Source: Fibrobacter succinogenes (GTDB lineage: Bacteria > Fibrobacterota > Fibrobacteria > Fibrobacterales > Fibrobacteraceae). Taken from it: a stretch of DNA of 38,870 nt. Positions 15,518-23,695 of this stretch are shown here, piece after piece. The notes beneath the pieces were generated by a model. That model had not been told where the DNA came from. It was given only the letters and a program-made list of their open reading frames with translations, and did not search any database. Location: assembly GCA_902771595.1 (NCBI GenBank), contig CACXXH010000043.1, positions 1 to 38,870 on the forward strand, given 5' to 3'. Every line of letters begins with the position of its first letter. Position 1 is the first letter of the stretch. The position numbers and the translations under genes were made by a program.

Positions 15518-16363
15518 ATGAGTTTCAATAAAATTTCCGCTATCGTTGCTGCATTTACCTTCGGTTTAGCATTTGTCGCATGCGATTCCGATTCGTCTTC
15601 CGGCCCGCAAGACGAACCCTTTCTGATCAGTTCCAGTTCACAAAGTGTATCGCCTGCAAGTTCTGATGTCACACCGATGTCGAGCGATAGCGAGACAAGA
15701 GTGTCCAGCAGTGCCGACCCCGAATCCAGTTCATCCAGCGTTGCGCCGCAGCCGAGCAGCAGCGAGACAAGTGTGTCCAGTTCATCTGTCGCAACCGTCT
15801 CGAATGTGGATTATGGCACGCTTACTGATTCCCGCGACGGCAAGAACTACAAGACCGTGAAAATCGGCAACCTCACCTGGATGGCCGAGAACCTGAACTA
15901 TGACAACAGTGCCACTGCCACGGGCTCCATCGATTCCAGCTTCTGCTACGACGGCATTCCCGCGAACTGCACGAAGTATGGCCGCCTCTACCAGGAATAC
16001 GCCGCGACGGCTGTGTGCCCCGAGGGCTGGCGCCTCCCCACTGCGGATGACTGGCGCGATTTGACCAATGCCGTGAAGGAAGAATTCGGTGACAACAACG
16101 GTTCCCTGCGTGCCGTGGGCGAGTGGGAAAACACCATCTTCGGCGATAACGTCACGGCGACTAACGCGAGCGGGTTTTCCGCTCTCCCGGCCGGATACCG
16201 CGCCAAGACAGGCGAGTACGATGGCCAGGGTACCAAGGCCTATTTCTGGGGCGAGGACAACATGAATCACTACGCGTGGATTCTCTCGAACCAATACGAC
16301 CTGGACAAGGAATCGCTGATTCGCGGTTACTTCGCCTACTCTATCCGTTGCATTAAGAATTAA
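15518..16363 (+). CDS. FISUMP-domain lipoprotein
   Basis: FISUMP (Fibrobacter succinogenes major paralogous domain) proteins are surface lipoproteins or exported proteins found in large numbers in Fibrobacter; their role is unclear. This 281-residue protein has a lipoprotein signal peptide with lipobox FVAC (Cys22) and a serine-rich linker (about 24-95). The domain itself is recognised by 'DSRDGKNYKTVKIGNLTWMAEN', 'YGRLYQEYAA', 'CPEGWRLPTADDW', 'GFSALPAGYR' and a C-terminal '...YSIRCIKN'. An AGAGGAG ribosome binding site precedes the ATG. Its stop overlaps that of the convergent transporter through a TTAA palindrome. Confidence 0.92.
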   Translation: MSFNKISAIVAAFTFGLAFVACDSDSSSGPQDEPFLISSSSQSVSPASSDVTPMSSDSETRVSSSADPESSSSSVAPQPSSSETSVSSSSVATVSNVDYGTLTDSRDGKNYKTVKIGNLTWMAENLNYDNSATATGSIDSSFCYDGIPANCTKYGRLYQEYAATAVCPEGWRLPTADDWRDLTNAVKEEFGDNNGSLRAVGEWENTIFGDNVTATNASGFSALPAGYRAKTGEYDGQGTKAYFWGEDNMNHYAWILSNQYDLDKESLIRGYFAYSIRCIKN

Positions 16364-17283
16364 GAACCGCGCTTCATTTCGGCAACGATCATGCCGGTGA
16401 CAGTCGCTACCGCGCCCGCGATGGCGACTGCCGTAATGCGCTCCCCGAGCGCGATGACTGCCGTGATGATGGTGACCAGCGGTATGGCGTAGAGGTAGTT
16501 GCTCGCAAGTACCGTGCCGATTTGCTTCATCACCTTGTTCCATACGAGGTAGCCGAACAGCGACGAGAAAACCGTGAGGCAGAGGAAGTTGAGCGTCACG
16601 ACGGGTTCCGTGAAATTTTGCCACGGGATGTCGGCTGCTTTCGAAATGCTGCCGCCCGCCTCGATGAACAGCGCGGGGATAGACGTGAGCGCACCGTAGA
16701 AGAAAATCTTGCGCGTGATAAACAGCGTGGAATATTCACCGTTGAGCTTGCGGACGACTAGCGAATAGATGGTCCACACCAGTGCCGCGCTGATGGCGAG
16801 GAAGTCGCCGAGCGGGGAGAGCTTCAGGATGAATTTTCCGTTCAGCACCACGAGCACCATCCCGATGAACGTGATAAAGCATCCGAGAATCTGCCGCTTG
16901 CCGAGCCGTTCGCTCTTGTAGAAGAGCCCGCCGAAAATCATGATGAGCAGCGGCGTGATGCAGACGATGAGCGAGACGTTGCTCGACGGCGCGAGCGAAA
17001 GCGCCGTGTTCTCCGTCCAAAAGTAGAGCGTGCAACCCGTGACGCCGCAGATAAAGAGGATCAGTTCGTGCTTCCAGTTCTTGCTGCGGAACTGCTTGTG
17101 GGATGCGATGAGCAACAGCAGGTACGTGACCACGAAGCGCATCGTGAAAATCTGCACCGCAGAAAAGCCGTGGTTCAAAAGCACCTTCGTGCTCACGAAA
17201 CTCGTGCCCCAGAAGGCGACCGTCACGACGGCGAGCAGGTGCCAGAGTGCCATGTTGTTGCGCGTGGGAGTCATTATAGGCAA
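16360..17283 (-). CDS. EamA/DMT family exporter
   Basis: The 307-residue protein has about ten hydrophobic helices arranged as two EamA repeats, the usual form of drug/metabolite transporters (RhaT/YedA/RarD type). Marks are 'VTVAFWGTSFVSTKVLL' in the first helix, 'FMRFVVTYLLLL'-like second helix, 'NVSLIVCITPLLIMIFGG' and, in repeat two, 'GDFLAISAALVWTIYSLVVRK' and 'YLYAIPLVTIITAVIALGE'. The substrate cannot be told; members export amino acids and other metabolites. The gene next to it across the divergent promoter makes homocysteine, which may or may not be relevant. Confidence 0.9.
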   Translation of the reverse strand: MPIMTPTRNNMALWHLLAVVTVAFWGTSFVSTKVLLNHGFSAVQIFTMRFVVTYLLLLIASHKQFRSKNWKHELILFICGVTGCTLYFWTENTALSLAPSSNVSLIVCITPLLIMIFGGLFYKSERLGKRQILGCFITFIGMVLVVLNGKFILKLSPLGDFLAISAALVWTIYSLVVRKLNGEYSTLFITRKIFFYGALTSIPALFIEAGGSISKAADIPWQNFTEPVVTLNFLCLTVFSSLFGYLVWNKVMKQIGTVLASNYLYAIPLVTIITAVIALGERITAVAIAGAVATVTGMIVAEMKRGS

Positions 17284-17353
17284 AAATAGTTTTTATTGCG
17301 AATTTTAGTGAAAAGCTGGTTATAGTAAAAAACTATAGCTAGATATCAGAATT

Positions 17354-17377
17354 GTCTATGCGAATATTTGCATAGAC
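17354..17377. promoter_or_regulatory. 24-base near-perfect dyad upstream of metY, probable operator
   Basis: Arms GTCTATGC (17354-17361) and GCATAGAC (17370-17377) are perfect complements; the inner AATATT is also self-complementary, so 11 of 12 base pairs match. It ends 3 bases before the proposed -35 box, a position typical for an activator site, though a repressor is possible. Confidence 0.5.
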
Positions 17378-17380
17378 GCA

Positions 17381-17408
17381 TTGACGGGAGATGGGCTTTT
17401 TCTATATT
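17381..17408 (+). promoter_or_regulatory. Probable sigma-70-type promoter of metY
   Basis: TTGACG (17381-17386) and TATATT (17403-17408) with a 16-base spacer, about 52 bases ahead of the ATG at 17461. Confidence 0.6.
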
Positions 17409-17460
17409 TGGTAATAAAAAAAGTTTTATATTTGAATTTGAAACTAACAAGAGGCTAAAA

Positions 17461-18738
17461 ATGGCTAATACCGAAACTTTATGCGTCCAGGGCGGCTGGC
17501 AGCCGAAAAACGGCGAACCGCGCGTCCTCCCCATCTACCAGAGCACCACTTTCAAGTACGAAACCACCAACGACATGGCGGACCTGTTCGACTTGAAGGC
17601 TTCGGGCTATTTCTACACGCGTCTGCAGAACCCGACCAACGACGCCGTGGCTTCCAAGATTGCCGCTCTCGAAGGCGGTGTGGCAGCCATGCTCACGAGT
17701 TCCGGTCAGGCAGCCAACTTCTACGCCGTCTTCAACATCTGCGAAGCGGGTGACCATTTCATCAGCACTTCCGCTATTTACGGCGGTACGAGCAACCTCT
17801 TCTCCGTTACCATGAAGAAGCTCGGCATCGAATGCACGTTCGTCGACCAGGACGCGAGCGACGAAGAAATCGAGAAGGCTTTCCGCCCGAACACCAAGTG
17901 CCTCTTCGGCGAAACGGTCGCCAACCCGGCCGGCAAAGTTTTGGACCTCAAGCGCTTCGCTGACATCGCCCACAAGCACGGCGTTCCGATGATTGTGGAT
18001 AACACGTTCCCGACCCCGATTCTCTGCCGCCCGATTGAATTCGGTGTTGATATCGTGACGCATTCCACCACCAAGTACATGGACGGCCACGCCACGGCAG
18101 TCGGTGGCTGCATCGTCGATAGCGGCAACTTCGATTGGGAAGCAAATCATGACCGTTTCAAGGGCCTTACCGAACCGGATCCGAGCTACCACGGCCTCGC
18201 TTACACGAAGGCTTTCGGCAAGGGTGCCTATATCACGAAGGCTACCGCTCAGCTTATGCGCGATTTTGGCTCCATCCAGTCTCCGCAGAATGCATTCCTC
18301 CTGAACCTCGGCCTCGAAACGCTTCACCTCCGCATGCCGCGTCACTGCGAAAACGCTCTCGCCTGCGCCAAGTTCCTCAAGAACCACCCGAAGGTGGCTT
18401 GGGTCAACTACGCCGGCCTCGAAGGCGACAAGTACTATGACCTCGCCCAGAAGCAGTTCAAGGGCGGCCTCCCGTGCGGCGTGCTCACGTTCGGCATCAA
18501 GGGTGGTCGTGAAAAGTCCATCCAGTTCATGGACAGCCTCAAGATGATCTGCATCGTGACCCACGTGGCCGACGCCCGCAGCTGCGTGCTGCACCCGGCA
18601 AGCCACACGCACCGTCAGCTCAGCGACGAACAGTTGATCGAAGCAGGCGTTGCACCGGACCTGATCCGCTTCAGCGTCGGTATCGAAAATGTCGAAGACA
18701 TCATCGAAGACTTGACTCAGGCTCTCGACAAGGTGTAG
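17461..18738 (+). CDS. metY: O-acetylhomoserine sulfhydrylase (O-acetylhomoserine aminocarboxypropyltransferase)
   Basis: A PLP enzyme of the Cys/Met metabolism family that joins O-acetylhomoserine with sulphide to make homocysteine for methionine synthesis. From ATG 17461 it has 425 residues; the longer ORF from 17368 includes the promoter and is rejected. Motifs: 'PIYQSTTFKYET', 'YTRLQNPTNDAV', the ring-stacking 'SAIYGGTSNLF', 'VDNTFPTP' (Asp180) and the PLP lysine in 'THSTTKYMDGH' (Lys205). A long insertion before the C-terminal domain and the 425-residue length favour MetY over MetB/MetC (about 380-400). The ribosome binding site AGAGG is present. The 3' end overlaps the convergent sulfatase gene by 38 bases. 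Confidence 0.92.
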   Translation: MANTETLCVQGGWQPKNGEPRVLPIYQSTTFKYETTNDMADLFDLKASGYFYTRLQNPTNDAVASKIAALEGGVAAMLTSSGQAANFYAVFNICEAGDHFISTSAIYGGTSNLFSVTMKKLGIECTFVDQDASDEEIEKAFRPNTKCLFGETVANPAGKVLDLKRFADIAHKHGVPMIVDNTFPTPILCRPIEFGVDIVTHSTTKYMDGHATAVGGCIVDSGNFDWEANHDRFKGLTEPDPSYHGLAYTKAFGKGAYITKATAQLMRDFGSIQSPQNAFLLNLGLETLHLRMPRHCENALACAKFLKNHPKVAWVNYAGLEGDKYYDLAQKQFKGGLPCGVLTFGIKGGREKSIQFMDSLKMICIVTHVADARSCVLHPASHTHRQLSDEQLIEAGVAPDLIRFSVGIENVEDIIEDLTQALDKV

Positions 18739-20719
18739 TAAAGAACACTTTGTTCCTATAGTCTGTTTCGAAAATGGAATTGTGCTGGAGCATCTTGTAT
18801 TGCTCCAGCATTTTCTTTTCTTTGCCGTCGGCGTAGTTGTAGTTCAAGAATTTATGATGCGCGCTGGAGTAGAATCCCCACGAGTTCATGGCGGGGATTT
18901 GCTGCTGCATGTCGCTCAGGAACTTGTTGTAGGCGGGCAGTTCGATGCCCGCGATTTTGTACACGTAGTTGCTTAAATAGTTGAGGCTCGTAAGCGGCAC
19001 GTCCAGCGATTTGGATTCGTAGTTTGTCCAGATGAAGAAGGGAACCTTGTACAGCTTCTGGCGTTCGCGTAGGGTCTTGAATTCCTTGCCGTAGACTTCC
19101 TTGTAGAATTCCTTGTTTAGCCCGGGGAAGTGGTCGCCGTAGAATACGATGATGACCTTTTCTTTAATTTGTTCAAAATACCCGAGCAGGTATTTCAGGG
19201 CTTTGTCGGATTCGCGGATAAGGCCCGTGTAGAGTTCCGCGTCGGGGTATCCGGGGTGTCGCTTCAGCGGGACCTGGAGCTTTTCGCTGTCGGCATCGGG
19301 GAGGTATCCGCTGTGGTTCTGCATGGTGACGCCGTAAAGGAACAGCGGCTTCTTTTTGTGCTCGAACTTGTCGACGATGTATTCGAACATTTCCTGGTCG
19401 GTCACGTAGTCGCGGAGTTTCTTTTTTTGCGGGTAGTCTTCCAGGAAGGTCGTGGTTTCGAAACCGAGCAGCGGCCAGATGGTTTCCCTGGACCAACCCT
19501 GCCTATGGAACGGGTGCGTGGCGATGGTTTCGTAGCCGAGGCACCTGAGATGGGCGGCCATGGAATAGGCGGGCGACTTGATGTACATCTGGTAGACGGA
19601 AATGCCGTGGTTGAAGAACGCCATGGAGTTGCCCGTCAGGAATTCGTATTCGGAATTGGCGGTGCCGCCGCCGTAAACGGACGAAAGCGCGAGACCCTTG
19701 ACGGTGTTTTTGTGGAGCGACTTGTAGAAAAGCGTGTCGCCGAATTCCGGGTTCAGGGTGCTGATGTCGGCGTAGGCCTCGTCCATGATGACGATGATGG
19801 AGGGAAGCTCCGCGGCGGAATCTGCGGATGCGGTGTCGGCTGCTGCCGTGTTGGATAGTACTGTGTCGGCGGTGGTGGAGTCGAGGGTCGCGGCAGTGTC
19901 GGCAGTGGCAGTTGGCGGTTGCACAATATAGCGCTCGGCGATTTCATCTGTCAGCTGGTAAGTGTAGCCTTCCGGTGTCTGCTTGAGGGTGGTGATGATT
20001 TGCGCGAAGAAGTTGACCAGGAACCCGTTGTGGGTCGAGCCCATCTTTTCCCAGCTCATCACGTAGACGGAAGGTAGCCTCGCGATGGAAATGCTTGCGC
20101 TGGCAACGCAGAGAATTGCGGCCACGATGCGCACGATTTTTTTCCGGTGGAGTTCTACCGGCTTGAGGCAGAAGCCCATCATCAAGATGAACAGGTACGA
20201 GAACAGCCCGCAGGTGGGGTTGAATGACCAGCTGAAATCGTAGTTGCCGGCGACGTTCTTCGCGATGCCGATGGCGAGGAAATCCATGGGGTTCAGCTCG
20301 TTCCCGCGGAAAGTGAAGATGTAGTAGTTCGCGAGGGAAAGGAGCATCAGGGGGATGACGCCCACGGCGAAGGAGAGTCTCGGTTTCAGGGTGATGGAAA
20401 ACAGCAGCAGCGGGAGCGTGGCGAGCATCAGGAGTTCCGCGACGAAATTCCTCCAGTGCGCGATGATGACAAGCCCGATGTGCGTGTCCGCGAAGCTTTG
20501 CGAAACCTGGGTGGAAAGGAAGCAGGCGATGAAAAACCAGATGAAGGTGTAGGTCGCGTTTTTCTTTGGTTCCGCGTCGATTTTCACGAAGCTTAAAAGG
20601 ACGAAGGCTATCCCGAAGGGGATGGCGGCCACTATGTAGCCCATCGCCGTGAAGGTGCAGAAGGCGATGATGCCCAGGGCGATGCTGATGGTGCGGCGGG
20701 AAGGGATTCTGATTTTCAC
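18701..20719 (-). CDS. LTA-synthase family sulfatase (membrane phosphoglycerol/phosphoethanolamine-type transferase)
   Basis: The 672-residue protein has about five to six N-terminal membrane helices (1-215), an Ala/Thr/Asp-rich linker (about 268-303) and a periplasmic alkaline-phosphatase-superfamily domain. Metal and catalytic residues are visible: Glu in 'IVIMDEAYADI' (about 314), the nucleophile Thr in 'GGGTANSEYEF' (Thr353), and 'FYGDHFPG' (Asp529-His530). These match LtaS-type enzymes, which move phosphoglycerol from phosphatidylglycerol to a glycan or lipid. In a Gram-negative cell the acceptor may be a periplasmic glucan, lipid or LPS; that is inference. It follows the upstream membrane-protein gene by 16 bases and probably forms an operon. 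Confidence 0.88.
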   Translation of the reverse strand: MKIRIPSRRTISIALGIIAFCTFTAMGYIVAAIPFGIAFVLLSFVKIDAEPKKNATYTFIWFFIACFLSTQVSQSFADTHIGLVIIAHWRNFVAELLMLATLPLLLFSITLKPRLSFAVGVIPLMLLSLANYYIFTFRGNELNPMDFLAIGIAKNVAGNYDFSWSFNPTCGLFSYLFILMMGFCLKPVELHRKKIVRIVAAILCVASASISIARLPSVYVMSWEKMGSTHNGFLVNFFAQIITTLKQTPEGYTYQLTDEIAERYIVQPPTATADTAATLDSTTADTVLSNTAAADTASADSAAELPSIIVIMDEAYADISTLNPEFGDTLFYKSLHKNTVKGLALSSVYGGGTANSEYEFLTGNSMAFFNHGISVYQMYIKSPAYSMAAHLRCLGYETIATHPFHRQGWSRETIWPLLGFETTTFLEDYPQKKKLRDYVTDQEMFEYIVDKFEHKKKPLFLYGVTMQNHSGYLPDADSEKLQVPLKRHPGYPDAELYTGLIRESDKALKYLLGYFEQIKEKVIIVFYGDHFPGLNKEFYKEVYGKEFKTLRERQKLYKVPFFIWTNYESKSLDVPLTSLNYLSNYVYKIAGIELPAYNKFLSDMQQQIPAMNSWGFYSSAHHKFLNYNYADGKEKKMLEQYKMLQHNSIFETDYRNKVFFTTPCREPESSLR

Positions 20720-20735
20720 GGCATGCGTCCAGTTC

Positions 20736-21668
20736 TTATTTCATCCCGTTGGCCCGGTAGTACTGGACATCTTTCAGGACTTCGCGTACCCAGCTGCTCT
20801 TGAGCGGGCTCTTGCGCCATTCGCTGTGCATGGTCTGCCTGTCGTGAATGGGGTAGAACGCGGCGACGGCGTCTTCGGTGTTCTGCGCGGTGTCGAGCGC
20901 CATGCGGAGTCTGCGCGCCCCGATGAACATCTGCTCCAGGCCTTCGCCCGTATCGAGCGCGAGCAGGCCCCTTTCGCGTTTGCTGCCTTCGTAGTTGAAG
21001 TCGAAGTCCGAAATATGGCGCGTAATCGACATGAGGAGCGCTGCGTCGGTGCTTTCGCGGATTCCCGCTTCGGTGGCGGGTAGCGCGCACAGCTGCTCGT
21101 TGCGCCAGGGTTCCCCCTTGTACGTGACGACGAGCGTGTGGTTTTCGCCTTCGCTTTGCATGTCGAGTGCGTAGCGGGGCCCGAGTTTCTTCTTCACGCC
21201 CTTGAGGATGTTTATGGTGCGGTTCTTGAATTGCTTGTAGCCGTCGAACGATAGGCGGAGCGTGTCGTCGAGCTGCGTGAGCCTTGCGGTGGTGGGCTTC
21301 TTTACGATGTCGTGGTAGACACCCACGAGCGCGGGCAGCATGTAGGCGAGTTCCGGCTGCGGGTCGTCCAGTTCACATGAGGGGTCGATGGTTATTACGC
21401 CCTGGTTGGCGAGTTCTTCGACCAGCATGCGCGAGTAGTCGCGGAAAATGGCCTCCGGCACGACCTGTTCCGACTGGATTTTCGGTTGAAAGAAGAACAC
21501 GAGGGCGATAATTGCGATGACGACTGGCGGGACCACTACTGCGACGCGGACTTTGGTGCTGCGCCAGAGCGTCTTGAACATCATGCGACCCTTCTTTGTT
21601 CTGAAATACAGGACAAGGATGCAGGCTGCTATGCAGAGCCAGAACGTTGTAAGAATCGTGATGACCAC
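20736..21668 (-). CDS. Membrane-anchored protein of unknown function
   Basis: I do not recognise this 310-residue protein. It has two N-terminal hydrophobic segments ('VITILTTFWLCIAACILVLYF' in part, and 'VAVVVPPVVIAIIALVFFF', about 42-62), then a soluble part rich in Arg, Asp and Leu, likely periplasmic. The segment 'GSKRERGLLALDTGEGLEQMF' and the C-terminal 'DVQYYRANGMK' are not known to me. It is the first gene ahead of the sulfatase and may be its partner. Nothing suggests a catalytic function. Confidence 0.6.
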   Translation of the reverse strand: MVITILTTFWLCIAACILVLYFRTKKGRMMFKTLWRSTKVRVAVVVPPVVIAIIALVFFFQPKIQSEQVVPEAIFRDYSRMLVEELANQGVITIDPSCELDDPQPELAYMLPALVGVYHDIVKKPTTARLTQLDDTLRLSFDGYKQFKNRTINILKGVKKKLGPRYALDMQSEGENHTLVVTYKGEPWRNEQLCALPATEAGIRESTDAALLMSITRHISDFDFNYEGSKRERGLLALDTGEGLEQMFIGARRLRMALDTAQNTEDAVAAFYPIHDRQTMHSEWRKSPLKSSWVREVLKDVQYYRANGMK

Positions 21669-21698
21669 AGGAGCAATATAAATTCTATTTTATGGGTC

Positions 21699-22082
21699 AT
21701 GATGGATTCCCTTAAGAATGTAGTAGTAATTGGCGACCGTATTTTGATAAAGCCCCTGGAGGCGTCGAACCGCACGGGCAGCGGGCTGTACTTGCCCCCG
21801 AGTGTTAAAGACCACGATGCGGTGCATACGGGCCTCGTAATGCGCGTGGGTCCCGGATATCCCATCCCGGTGGCGCGCGACCCGGATTCCATCTTTACGG
21901 GCGAAAACAACGAGCAGGTGAATTACGTGCCCCTCCAGGTGCGCGAAGGCGACGAGGCGCTCTACCTGCAGGCGAGCGGTACTGAAATCGAAATCAACGG
22001 CGAAAAATACATGATTGTCGGGCAGAACGCTATCCTGCTCGTGCTCCGTAACGAGATTCCCGACAGTATCGACGCTATCTAG
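21699..22082 (+). CDS. GroES-like co-chaperonin family protein
   Basis: The 127-residue product has the GroES fold pattern: 'VVVIGDRILIKPLEASNRTGSGLYLPPSV' (the last part in the mobile loop position), then 'GLVMRVGPGYPIP' and 'VREGDEALYLQASGTEIEINGEKYMIVGQNAILLVL'. Between the two halves it carries an extra stretch ('VARDPDSIFTGENNEQVNYVPLQ') compared with the 95-residue GroES, and it lacks the hydrophobic Ile-Val-Leu of a typical mobile loop. It stands alone with no groEL beside it, so it is probably a second, divergent GroES-like protein and not the housekeeping co-chaperonin. Two adjacent ATG codons (21699, 21702) could both serve as start. The stop overlaps the convergent gene's stop through CTAG. 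Confidence 0.8.
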   Translation: MMDSLKNVVVIGDRILIKPLEASNRTGSGLYLPPSVKDHDAVHTGLVMRVGPGYPIPVARDPDSIFTGENNEQVNYVPLQVREGDEALYLQASGTEIEINGEKYMIVGQNAILLVLRNEIPDSIDAI

Positions 22083-23554
22083 GCCTGCGTCTTCTTGCCC
22101 GAGAGCATCTCGTGGGCTTCCTTGATTTTCCCGATGATGTTCGCGGTGGTATCGAAGATATCCTTGATCTGGTCCAGGATTTCATTGAATAGCTGCTGGT
22201 TGCAGAACAGTTCGTCCTTGTTCTTCTTCAGGTCGCGGTAGATTTCGCGCAGTCGCGTCAGGTGGTTCGACTCCTTGCACATCACTTCGTTGATTTCCTT
22301 GCGAATCTCTTCGGCTTCCGCCTTTTTCTGGGCGATGACATTGGGGTCGTTTTCTATCAGGATGTACGTCGGGAGTGTCGCGTAGTCTTCGAACTTGCCG
22401 GACTTGAACGAGGGGCTGTTTGTCCTGAGAGCGTTCGTGCGCAGGCCAACGCCCTTGATGGAGGAATCGATGGCGACGCTGCAGCTCGTGGTATTGTGGA
22501 AGTTGCAGCGGATGCGGTTTTCGACCTGGCGCAGTTCGTTGTACGGGTTGAAATCTTCGTCCGTTTCGATATAGCGGAGCGGCACGTAAATCGGGGTGGA
22601 TTCTCCGGCGATATTTATTTTGTATGAAACGCAGATTTCTCCGGCGTATTCGCGCGTGTCGTAGCTGTTGTTGGTGGTGTACAGGATGCGCTTGATCCTG
22701 CGCAGCAGATTGTCGGCGTCGTAGCGTTCGGCGAGGGCCTCGGGGATGTCCTTCAGCAGGATTTCGACCGCGATTTTCTTGTAGCCTTCGGTCAGCACGT
22801 TGTTCGCGACGGAACGGCCCCATATTGATGTCCCGAGGAACGAGGTATCCAAGAGGTTTGTTTCGGTGCGCTCGTTGAAGAATGCCGCTGCTTTTGCGAG
22901 CTTGCTCAGCACGAGCCACTTCTTGATGGACACGTAGATGTTGTTCTTGTCGCAGAGTTCCGCGAGCTTGCCTATCATGGTGAGGGAATCCTGCGAGAAG
23001 GCTATCTTCCGGAATTCCTCGTCCCACTTGTCGAATTCTTCTTTCGAGACGGTGAGTTCGGGATTGATGTTTGTCGCGGTCACGTCGTCTTGCGAGGTAA
23101 GCAGCGTGCAAAGGCTTTCGGGAGAAATGCTGTCGGGGAGCGATACGGTGAGGGCGAGCTTGTCGATGATGTCGCCGCGGGTGAGCGCTTCTTCGGGGCG
23201 TACGTCGCCGGAGACGATAAGCGGGGTGCGGCCGCGGTCCTGGAGGCCAATCTGCACCCAGTTTTTCATGTTTTCGTTACTCGGGTCGTAGCTCAGGAAA
23301 AGGACAATGTCGTAGTCATTCAGCATTGCGGGGACTTCTTGCTGGCGTCGCCCGATCTTGATGGGGTTCGCATTCTTGAATGCGGCCACGAGTCTGTCGA
23401 GGACGATGGCCTTGCCCGATCCGGAACGTCCGTAAATGTAGAAGGGTTCGCCGATAATCATCGTGAGGAACGCGAGCTGGATGCAGTATTCGCGTTCCGG
23501 GATGCCGGCTGTAAGTTCCCCCATCAATTTTGCGATGCGCTCTTTTAGAGTCAT
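22079..23554 (-). CDS. RavA/MoxR-like protein with degenerate ATPase motifs
   Basis: The 491-residue product resembles the MoxR AAA+ protein RavA: 'RIAKLMGELTAGIPERE', 'QLAFLTMIIGEPFYIYGRSGSGKA', 'LDRLVAAFKNA', 'LTSQDD' and a later winged/triple-helical part ('KKWLVLSKLAKAAAFFNER'). Numbering from GTG 23572, key motifs are altered. The P-loop is GRSGSGKA (48-55) without the Ser/Thr after Lys. The Walker B position reads 'DIVLFLSYDP' where RavA has 'IVFLDE'. The loop before it is shortened, and the sensor and Arg-finger stretches read 'IVSGDVRPEEA' and 'IIDKL'. It probably binds or scaffolds rather than hydrolyses ATP; that is inference. I use the ATG at 23554, because the GTG at 23572 lies within the ribosome binding site GGAG. 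The C-terminus is coiled coil. Confidence 0.75.
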   Translation of the reverse strand: MTLKERIAKLMGELTAGIPEREYCIQLAFLTMIIGEPFYIYGRSGSGKAIVLDRLVAAFKNANPIKIGRRQQEVPAMLNDYDIVLFLSYDPSNENMKNWVQIGLQDRGRTPLIVSGDVRPEEALTRGDIIDKLALTVSLPDSISPESLCTLLTSQDDVTATNINPELTVSKEEFDKWDEEFRKIAFSQDSLTMIGKLAELCDKNNIYVSIKKWLVLSKLAKAAAFFNERTETNLLDTSFLGTSIWGRSVANNVLTEGYKKIAVEILLKDIPEALAERYDADNLLRRIKRILYTTNNSYDTREYAGEICVSYKINIAGESTPIYVPLRYIETDEDFNPYNELRQVENRIRCNFHNTTSCSVAIDSSIKGVGLRTNALRTNSPSFKSGKFEDYATLPTYILIENDPNVIAQKKAEAEEIRKEINEVMCKESNHLTRLREIYRDLKKNKDELFCNQQLFNEILDQIKDIFDTTANIIGKIKEAHEMLSGKKTQA

Positions 23555-23647
23555 TTTTGTTCTTTTCTCCACACTGATTATATTCGTATAATAAAAAAAA
23601 TAATATTTTATCTTTTTGAAAGACTCTAAAAAAGCAAAATTTTTAAA

Positions 23648-23662
23648 TCTCTCGTTGAGAGA
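23648..23662 (-). terminator. Possible terminator of lpxK
   Basis: Read on the minus strand, a 6-bp stem TCTCTC / GAGAGA with a 3-base loop is followed by TTTAAAAATTTT. It lies 34 bases after the lpxK stop. Confidence 0.4.
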
Positions 23663-23695
23663 AAGACACCGAGGGATAATTCTGTCGATTCCGGC

